DNA from: Larix kaempferi
Taxonomy: Eukaryota; Streptophyta; Pinopsida; Pinales; Pinaceae
Direction: 5' to 3'
DNA: 64,000 bases
NCBI GenBank assembly: GCA_027924585.1
Contig: BSBM01001719.1
Coordinates: 12,729,001-12,793,000, forward strand
Of this stretch, positions 55,804 to 64,000 are shown one piece after another. Made by a program: the position numbers and the translations under genes. The notes under the pieces were generated by a model that was not told the DNA's origin, ran no database searches, and saw only the letters and a program-made list of their open reading frames with translations. How positions within the stretch are numbered: position 1 is the first letter of the stretch; the number at the start of each line of letters is the position of its first letter.

Positions 55804-57009
55804 GATTTACTTGTGAAAAGAATTTAATGTTTTGTGATGTATTATTAACCATGATCACCAGTTTCTATTAAGTCTCCTTTAGATATTGATCACCTCTAAA
55901 GTGAATTACTTTAGCATATGATCATTTAATCGAGAATAATATAATATGATCATTTGGTTCGGAATAATATTATATGATCACAGCATCCGATAATTCTTAT
56001 TAGTATAATGTAATGCGATGGATAATTAAAGTTAGCACATATTGACCATGAAGTAAGAGATAAAGAAATAAAATATAAAGCATAGAGATCAAGAGAATTT
56101 GAAATTGACCATGCATACACTTCAACTAATTAAAGAGAACTTGAATTAGTTAAGTATCAATGCATGCCTCAATCAATGCTTCAGCTAAATCATTAGTTAA
56201 AGATATGCCTCAGTTAACTAAATAACTCACAATGTTCACTTCAAGTAAATCAATCAACATGATTTCAGTTAACTAAGTGTTAAATAAAAAGGACTAGTTA
56301 ACTAAAGTGTTTTCGGTTTAGTTAAACTAAAAGACAACACTTCAGTAAATCAAGGAGAATAAGTTAAAGAGAGTTACCTAAGTGACAACAAAGAAGATCT
56401 AGTTAACTAAGTGGCGACACTTAAGTTATCCACTTAACTAAGTGGGAAAGCTTTCAGTTAAGAGGCGAGTTCATCCTAAGTGACAACTCAGTGAGATAAA
56501 GCACTACATGCAAAGTGGGGTGCACCTCTGCATGCAAGATTGATACATTCAATTTGAGGGTGAGTTCATCCTGAAGTTAGAAGATAAAAATTGAAGAGAA
56601 GAATGTATAAATATGTTATATGGGATTGATGAATTCAATGTGAAGCGAATTATTTTCTCCTTTGAAGGAAAGGCGCTTCTCTTTGTGAAAAGGATATTAT
56701 TATTGAAGGAAAGGCGCTTCTCTGATTGATCTCTCTTCTCTATTGCTTTCGTATATTCACCAAGAGCGTTTGGTGATCTCATATATTCTAAAATCAATCT
56801 GCTATGTTGTAAAAGAAATCATTCTCTGCTATCCATTATATTATACTGAGAATAATTTGTTGGGGTTTTTGTTCTCATAGTTTTGAGGATTTTCCCCAGG
56901 ATATATCTTGTGTTATGGATGTATGAATTTCATATGATTGAATTGTCTCATTGCTTCAAGTCTCTACATCTAAAATAATTAAGGATCAAAACTCAACCAA
57001 ATATTAACA
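55804..57009 (+). repeat. 3' LTR of D, right piece
   Basis: About 1.2 kb that continues the LTR broken by H and ends AAATATTAACA, giving a full LTR of about 1,452 bp. It has the segment lost from the truncated copies, including TATAAATA at 56606-56613. A run of SAR-like AGTTAACTAA repeats lies at 56155-56470. Followed by aatag and repeat E. Confidence 0.87.
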
Positions 57010-57170
57010 AATAGTTCATTAATTGTAAATCTAAGAATGAAAACACTAATCTAGACATTTTTCTATTTGGACGAACTTTGACCATGAAGAGAATATGCTT
57101 AATATAATTGTTGTATTAGGGGGGATTTTGAAGCATGATGAACCGTTACTATCTATTCGTGTTAAGAAAA
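57010..57170. repeat. Repeat E tail flanking D
   Basis: aatagttcattaattgtaaatc and onward matches 42354-42508. It is the DNA expected just after the D insertion site, so it is the right-hand flank of the D insertion. Confidence 0.85.
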
Positions 57171-58826
57171 AAAAATGCATAGAATTTGATGGTGTAGATA
57201 ATATGATTAATGTAAGTGTTAAATAAAATAACTTTGTTATCTTAATTTACTATGTAAAATCACATTTAAATTTTCAAATACAAAATTTGTTCCACGCCTT
57301 GCATATGGGTAAATTATCCAACATATGATTATATATCACATGATTTACATTTGTGTGATTTCTATCAACCTTCCAATATTTAATTACAAGGAGAAAGCTT
57401 TACATTTTCCTAGCATAGAGGATAGGCATGCCTTACATTTAGGTTAACTTCCAATATAATTTACTATCCAAAATATAATTAAAGGTAGAGGCTTTACACT
57501 TGGATCATTTCAGTGAAATATCCAATATATAATTACAAGGAAGAGGATTGAAATTTCCCTATGGTAGAGGATAGACATGTCTTATATTTAGGTTAATTAT
57601 CATTATATGATTATAGCGCATAGAGGTTTTACATTTGGGTTTATTGTCCTTTATAATTACAAGAGAGAATATAAATATAGTTCCACAAGGTCTAAAACAA
57701 GAAGGAAAATAGAAGCATAGGTATACCATACATCTGCATAACATCACGCCTCTATCATACTTTGGAAGACTATACCATCTCACATACAAACCAATCTATA
57801 ACACTAAAACAAACTAATGGTAGGGATACTACTACAATTACATTACAATGTCCCTATAAAGATACAATTATACATTATAATTGCCATATAAAGATAACAA
57901 TTATACATTACAATGCACATATAAAGATACGACTACATTATTAGACTATCATTATAGTGCCTATGCAAAGATGTACCATATTTCCTTTCCAAACACGACC
58001 ACCAAACCTTATTCATAAATTCCCTATAGCTTCAAACCCATATGAATTATATTTATCCATGTCATCATTATAAATACATATATAACTACCCATATAAACT
58101 ATACTTATCCATGTATTAATTCTAAATAAAATAATGTATTATTCATTTCATAACTATAAATACAAATATAATAATCCATACAAAGTTATGAACTATAGTT
58201 ATCCATGTCTTAATCATAAATTCTCAATTATAAATACAAATATAATTACCCATATAGAAAAATTTATCCATGTCTTAATTATCAATAAAACATTGTTTAA
58301 TTATATACTTATAAATCCTTGCTTTATTTTTTTCTTTTGAACTAAATGTATGTAGTGTACCTAAGCCAAAAATTGCAAAAGGAATAGGCGCACTAGCTCA
58401 ATGAGACAAGAAAGACAGTAAAATTTGATTTACAGGAAAGTAGGAGGATTTGGAACTCAGGGAAGGGTTTTGGAACAGGTTTTTGGTCTCTATTATGATA
58501 TGGTATTCAGTAAGAATGTATGTAGAAAACTGCAGAGGTCGATTTGGTCAATTGGATCTCTGAAAGTGAGATTTCCCAATTAAGGACTATGCAATTGCCT
58601 TGTTTTCAACTCGATTCAACTCGGGCCAAAGGGGGTTGAATTTCATATATGAAAGTGGGGTCCGGACCAATTTTATGTATAGTTTCCAAATATAGATTCA
58701 TATTTTCAAATAGATAAGAAGAAGGTACTTTTTAAGGCAAATTAAGAAAAATAGTTAGAATTAACACACATTGACCATAGGTTCATTAACATGAAAATAC
58801 AAAAATAATCTTTTACAGTACAGAGA
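57171..58826. other. AT-rich DNA with loose tandem motifs
   Basis: No gene. Imperfect repeats include attacaaggagaaagc-like units around 57385-57660, a unit of about 40 bp with catataaagata (57840-57930), and a unit of about 75 bp with ttatccatgtc and tataaatac (58040-58300). Confidence 0.55.
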
Positions 58827-60104
58827 TGGGTTTTTTATTATCAGAAAAAATTAGAGATTTCATTACATCAGGGATGGCATGCTACATCCATCTGAGCTAA
58901 TAGAATCCATATACTAACTCTCTAAACCCAAAGACACACCAAAAACACCCTATGAGTAGCTATAAGCCAAAATGGGGAGTATGCTTCTCCCCCAAGCTAC
59001 TTTATGACTACCGTGACCTATAGAAAAACTGAAATAACCTATGTGAATGGATCTGAGTACTCCACTCCTTGACTCAATGGAATTAGGGTCCCATTACCCT
59101 CTTGGTAAGAATGGGGAGCATCACCCAAGCCAAGAATTGCCAATGCAATCCAATACAATTTCTTCAACACAGTCGCCAAACTTTGCTAGTGCACCTTGAA
59201 ACTCCTTTTAAGATTTGAAAGGAATCCAATACCATGGACATCCCAAAATCATGGACTGGTAAGTTAGTGGCCCATAATATCTCCACCACCTTCATGAGTG
59301 CACCCTCCAACCAACTTGGCCTTCATAAATGCACCCTTCTAACTTCATCAACTAGATCTTAACCAATTTGACCTCATGAATGCGCCCTCTAACTTCCTCA
59401 ATCACTTCTAACCAACTTTGACCACATGAATGCACCTTCTAACTTCCTCAACCATTCTAACCAACTTGGATTTTCCCACTTTCTAACCAACTTAGTTTTC
59501 CCACTTGCTAACTAACTTTATCTTTATTTCCTTAACTCCTTGGTGCCACCAATTGGTTAAAATTGTCTCATATTATCTTAAATAAAATATTAATCATTAA
59601 TTGTTTATGAGAGAGTGGGTCATTTTTCTCATTTATTGATTCTCCTTAGTGGTTTTGACCCAATTATTACATGGCCTTGCAACCATTCAATTTGGATGTG
59701 CATGAATGTTATTTTGGGGCAAATAATAATTTATGTGGCTCATCTCCACTTCCTTGTCCCATTAATGAACCTGCAGGAATAATATCCTTGTCCACATTGC
59801 TTGGAGTTGTTGTTCCTTGGATTTTTTGCCAATTATTTTTCCTAGCCTTATGAATGTCAACCTTAGTATTTTCTCAATAATTTCGAACCACAAGGATACT
59901 TAGCTTAATTGATGATTCAACTAAGTTCCACCATATCCTTTATGCATATTCCTTGTCCAACTTGTTCCCATGTTGCATTATTCCTAACTTTGGACATTAT
60001 GTTTAACAAATAATAAACCCAAATCACCACCCAGGTGAATAAGCATGAACAAGTCTAGGTGACTTAGGAAATTGTGGTCCATGGCCAAATTTGGGGACAT
60101 TACA
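58827..60104 (-). repeat. Probable 3' LTR of element I
   Basis: The minus strand begins TGTAATGTCCCCAAATTTGG at 60104, directly after a purine tract. The far end is uncertain; a TG at 58827 (tgggttttttattatcag) would give 1,278 bp. Inside, 59290-59470 repeats a unit of about 60 bp with atgaatgcaccctctaac and ccaacttgg four times. The partner LTR lies beyond the window, so no target duplication can be checked. Confidence 0.5.
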
Positions 60105-60121
60105 AGTTCTCCCCTCCCTAT
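60105..60121 (-). other. Polypurine tract of element I
   Basis: The minus strand reads ATAGGGAGGGGAGAACT next to the LTR start. This is the main reason to call the LTR and its orientation. Confidence 0.6.
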
Positions 60122-60721
60122 ATTGCTTACCCTTAAGTAATGACATCAACTCCATAGAAAACATGAATTCAATCAATGACTTCTCACCATCCATATCTAT
60201 TGTTGAACTGTCTAACATTGGAATTCTCAATTCCAAGAAAAGATCAAAGGGTCCATCATGATGCTATTGTTCCAATATGATCATAACCATCGCCCAAATG
60301 AATAAATCCATCCAATCAACTATCTTGACACTAACCCAGCTGAAACAATTGAGTCCCAAAATGATCCAAGGGTCCCAAATGAGCCTAAGAAATGCAAGCC
60401 TTGTATGGTGCATCCACTATTGCACTACAAATTTTCTGCCTAAGGAACCTCATGAAGAATCCAAGTACACCAAGAATGAGAATATTGGGTCCATCTCTCA
60501 AATGGTATCCCATACAAGAAACTAGAACAATGCTCTGCATATATAGACTCATGCACATCATGGGTTGCTCGCTCTCTCAAGCTGACACCTGAAATACTAA
60601 TCCAACTGATCTCAAACCAAGCAATGATAGGATCCCATTGCTTGCACTGTCATCCAACAATTAGCAATGTTATCTAAGACAATCCAACATGCCAAGGAAC
60701 GCCTGGATCTCACTGTCTCAG

Positions 60722-62285
60722 CTACAACCCATACAATGTCACTGTCATATAGAAGGATCTATCATCATGAAAGATACCATGATCCCAAAACCATATTGGA
60801 ATTTGATCACTCCCAATGCAAAACTGAATCTCTATGAGACTCCCCCACCAATCATGGAACTCCTCAATGTAGGGACGAATATCAATGAGTCTCTCAATCA
60901 AAGAATGAATCTCCTCATGTTCCATGTGCACAACAACACTGAGACTCATCATGCTGATATCAATCTCATCCAAGTGACATAGGGAAGACTCCCATGTCCT
61001 ACCATGTATACTGAAGGAATCACCTAGAATACATAGATGCTCATGCAACTGCTCACCAAATATATGTGATGTGTCAAGTGTCTCTCCACTGATGCAAGCA
61101 TGAAACTTACCCCTTCGAGTACCCATATCCAACATGTATCTATTCACCCAATCAATGGTTGAATAAACACTACAACTGAATGGTCCAAATGGGAAGCTTG
61201 TATCTTCCCCATGTGCACTAGCCCAATGGCTCAACTCTCTGCCACTAGTTCCACCTAACTGGATCAAGTGGAAATCCCATGCACTGCTACACATGATGAA
61301 GGCATCAAAAAATGAAAGTGGATGCATCTGCTGCTGCTAGAAAGGGATTGGTGTGCTTGTCAAACCACATGGATTGACCATCAAATCATCAATAGTGAAT
61401 GTGGGAGCCTCATGCTCCACATGTGGCACCAACAATAAGAATCCCTTTACCCAATATTCATCCCCATGTGCTATGGATGACAAGGGTTTGTGGGATGAAG
61501 GATAGTGAATCAAACTCAAATATATACAACTTCCATCCACCAAACTTGTGGATGCATGTCCATCTCCAATGGCCGGTTCAAACAAAGTGAGCTCTTATGT
61601 TTCCTCCACGCATGTGTGGCACCCTCCTAAAGGAAACTCAAGTGCTTGATCCTCCTCAAGCATATGCAAATCAGAATTTTCCTCGTGTACCACCATCCCA
61701 TGAGGATCCTCCAAAGGAACATAAATGCAATCAACCATATGAGAATGATTGTATGGAATGTAGGAGGGATAAAATGATCCTTGCAACTTCTCATGAAGCT
61801 GCTCAATCTAATGCTCAAATTCTTGAAGTGCATTATGAGTACTCTTCAAATAATCCTGGGTGGACTCAAACTCAAGAGTGAGCTTGTCAATATCTTCTAC
61901 ATCCCTCAAAGATGCACCATGATACATCCCCACAATATTAAACAAATGATCTATGTCAAAAATCAAATACAAAAAATTACCTTTGATATTTTTCATTGCT
62001 TCTCGAATGGCCTCCAAGTCTTCAATGGAAGATGGTTCCTCCATAGATGCATCTCTCCAATAAGAGTTTGACACCAATGCAGTAGTGTCATGCAGAATGT
62101 GTAGGGCCTCTTTGATGTTCCATTTGTTCATCCTCAAAAAACCTTCAATGAAGGATGGTTCATGAGAGCGAACCTCCTCCTCTTCTTCCTCTATTGGATC
62201 AACTTCATGATGCTCATGTGGTGAAGGTGAAATTGATCTTTGGTCTTCTTTAGTTGCTACAAGGTCTTCAATATCATGGTAATTT
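60722..62285 (-). pseudogene. Unrecognised long frame in element I (three stops)
   Basis: Segments 62137-61808, 61786-61595, 61585-61337 and 61327-60722 are all in one minus-strand frame, open upstream to about 62285 (a Glu-run followed by HEPSFIEGFLRMNKW). This gives about 520 codons broken by TAG at 61808-61810, TAA at 61595-61597 and TAG at 61337-61339. The N-terminal part is acidic and heptad-like (IEDLEAIREAMKNIKGN, DKLTLEFESTQDYLKS), suggesting a coiled coil. A Gln run before MHPLSFFDAF and a Trp/His-rich C-terminal part follow. No gag, protease, RT or integrase motif. It lies between the interior and the 3' purine tract, where some plant elements carry an extra frame. Function unknown. 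Confidence 0.5.
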
Positions 62286-62489
62286 TAGCTTGTAGAAACT
62301 TCTTTCAAAGTAATCTCTATGCCACCAACATAGAGGCTTGAGCATCCATCAGTAGATGATCCACTGGAACTTGGGAACCCATCAGTAGGTACCTCACAAT
62401 GACTTTGTCATGTCCCCACCGACCTTCCTGGCCACTGGAGACCATGATCCATTTTTTTTTCTCCCAAAACATCGACTGAGTTCCCTTAC

Positions 62490-62998
62490 ACACAGTCAGG
62501 AGAGCTCGGATCCGCAATCCGCAACCCGCAGCTGCGAACCCGGAACCATCATTCTGCAACAGTGAATCCCGCAATCTATATCCCAAAATCCACAACCCGC
62601 AATTGCGGATTCAGGAATGCGGAATTCCAATTTCCGCAGGAGGTCACTCCCGAAACCTGCAACTCGCAATAGTGGGTCCCATATTCCACATCCCGCAATC
62701 TGCAACCCGTACTTGCGGATTTGGAAATGCGGAATTCCAAAACACGAAAAATCTTGAACTTCGACGATCCCACAACCCGCATCCCGAAATCCGAAACATG
62801 AATTTGCGGATTCGGAATTGCAGAAATCCCCAACGCATAATTTTCAAACTTCGAGATCCCGCAACCTGAAACCTGAAACCTGAATTTGCAGATTTGGAAT
62901 TGTGGAAATCCCCAACGCATAATTTTTGAACTTGGAGATCTCGCAACCCGCAACCCGAAACCCAAATTTGCGGATTCGGAATTGCGGAAATCCCGCCT
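62490..62998. repeat. Degenerate minisatellite, about 87-95 bp units
   Basis: Repeated blocks of gcaacccgcaa, ttgcggattcggaatt and gcggaaatcccc-like text. The last two units, starting aacgcataatttt at about 62831 and 62918, are 87 bp apart. Earlier units are more diverged. On the minus strand it gives pseudo-peptides such as FGFRVAGC; not coding. Confidence 0.8.
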
Positions 62999-64000
62999 CT
63001 ACAAGGCAATTTTCATCAAATATTCTAAGGGGCATAACTCCTCCCTCCAGTATCCAAATGGGGCAAGGTTAGTACAGTTGGAAATATCTTGGAGAGATCT
63101 ATCCAATGGTAGAATCCCCTGATCAGGTGAGGCATCTAACCTTCTCATTCCCTTCTCTGAAGTTCTTCCTATATCTCCACTTAGACACTTCCAACCTTCA
63201 ACCTGCCAAGATCTTCCTCTCCATCTGACCCACAAAGGTTTATGAAACCACTTCCATGTTTCCCTTCCCTTCCCAGGAATCAAGTGTAAGTATACATCTC
63301 CTTCACAGGGTTAGTATAAATAAACATTCATTACAAACCATGAAACACTATCATTCATTATAGCATGTAAAATGCATCAAACATATTTAATTCACGCATC
63401 TATCATATGCAAGGATTATGAGGCATTAAACTCATGCAATATAAGATGTACATACAACAGTGAACTCAACCTCTTACTCAGGCCTATATATGACTTCATG
63501 TGAATCCCATGCATACACATACATTCCACAGTTCCATAATTATACACAAGCATTCATAATTCCACAAAGGGGCATGAACAACCATTGCATCACAATGAAC
63601 AACATCTTTTGACATAACAAGAAATACTTATCTTTCAATTCCGAAGAAACTGGCTAAGTGAGAGCAACATTCCACCCAACCTTAGATCTTTGTCTAGCCT
63701 GTACTATTTCAGCTAAGAGATCGCCCCCGAGCTGGGCAGTGTATCCACTAAGGAGGGCTAACAAGTTCTCTCACAGTCAAGGCTCCATTCTCATGCTAAA
63801 CCAGTCTGTAGTTGGGTTTATCAAGCATTCCATGGATCATACCCATGCTAAGCCAACCTACATGGTTCTCAAGCAATTCAGGGATAACAAGGAAGGTGTT
63901 GCTAAGCCAGTGAGCTCAACCACAGAGTTGCAGGCATCTCATCACTCAACTAACCTGGCACCCACAATACCTACCACATCCAACACAAGGAAGACCTACA
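62999..64000. other. Right end of window, probably interior of element I
   Basis: No domain recognised. Non-coding look with scattered short open stretches. It may be the leader or interior of element I, which extends beyond the window. Confidence 0.4.

Larger units (their letters stand above)
42511..57009 (+). mobile_element. Element D: decayed Ty1/copia retrotransposon (5' LTR missing here)
   Basis: Gag at 42815, zinc knuckle and protease at 43.5-43.7 kb, integrase at 44.1-44.8 kb, RT at 45.25-46.1 kb and RNase H to 46.77 kb. A purine tract (GAGAGGGAG, 46795-46803) and a 3' LTR split by H follow (46804-47049 and 55804-57009), with aatag just outside. No LTR or primer site lies left of gag; the sequence jumps from repeat E at 42508 to an unassigned leader. 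Truncated D LTRs with aatag flanks sit at 3626 and 12488. Frames are riddled with stops, so it is old and dead. Confidence 0.85.

Noticed and set aside
1-64000. CRISPR arrays, bacterial operons, rRNA or tRNA genes
   Set aside because: No spaced short direct repeats of CRISPR type, no ribosomal or complete tRNA sequence seen; all regular repeats are minisatellites or LTR parts.

Overview
This window is plant nuclear DNA. It is dominated by nested, mostly decayed LTR retrotransposons and one integrated pararetrovirus fragment, with a single intact cellular gene. The evidence is Ty1/copia and Ty3/gypsy (chromovirus and Tat-like) polyproteins, initiator-tRNA-Met primer binding sites, a Caulimoviridae-type polymerase and a plant F-box protein. 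One gene in 64 kb, very long LTRs and layered insertions suggest a large repeat-rich genome. A gymnosperm is my best guess, but this is inference only.

Layout. 1-3625: an old repeat family ('E') carrying an RNase H-like relic and an unrecognised minus-strand reading frame, with a 1,566-bp tandem duplication. 3626-13770: LTR pieces of copia element D and further tandem copies of E. Copy 1 of the D LTR is split by a complete non-autonomous copia element, B (3963-11208, LTRs about 99% identical, TSD ctagt). 13782-14984: an intact single-exon F-box gene whose stop codon lies about 10 bp from the repeat junction. 15000-19300: gene-free, with small tandem duplications. 19321-22373: an endogenous pararetrovirus fragment on the minus strand (polymerase, promoter, primer site) with three in-frame stops. 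22748-36262: element G, a minus-strand chromovirus with two 4,307-bp LTRs (TSD atatt). 36863-42508: a second E copy containing the small non-autonomous element J (37064-40046, TSD aattc). 42511-57009: copia element D, whose 3' LTR is interrupted by the Ty3/gypsy element H (47050-55798, TSD gtcat). 57010-58826: E tail and AT-rich DNA. 58827-64000: the 3' part of another minus-strand LTR element (I) with an unrecognised long broken reading frame and a minisatellite.

Relative order can be read from the nesting. E was duplicated first. D inserted into E, and the E plus D-LTR block was then tandemly duplicated. B later entered one D LTR, H the other, and J the second E copy. Several sites have a matching unoccupied copy inside this same window. 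Many premature stops sit where the family has CAG or CGA codons, as expected from C-to-T decay of methylated DNA. The most unusual objects are the 4.3-kb LTRs of G, which hold a sense promoter near one end and an opposite-strand TATA box plus a consensus intron; a gag-like double module between protease and RT in H; and the unknown frame in I. No element here is predicted to encode a fully intact polyprotein.
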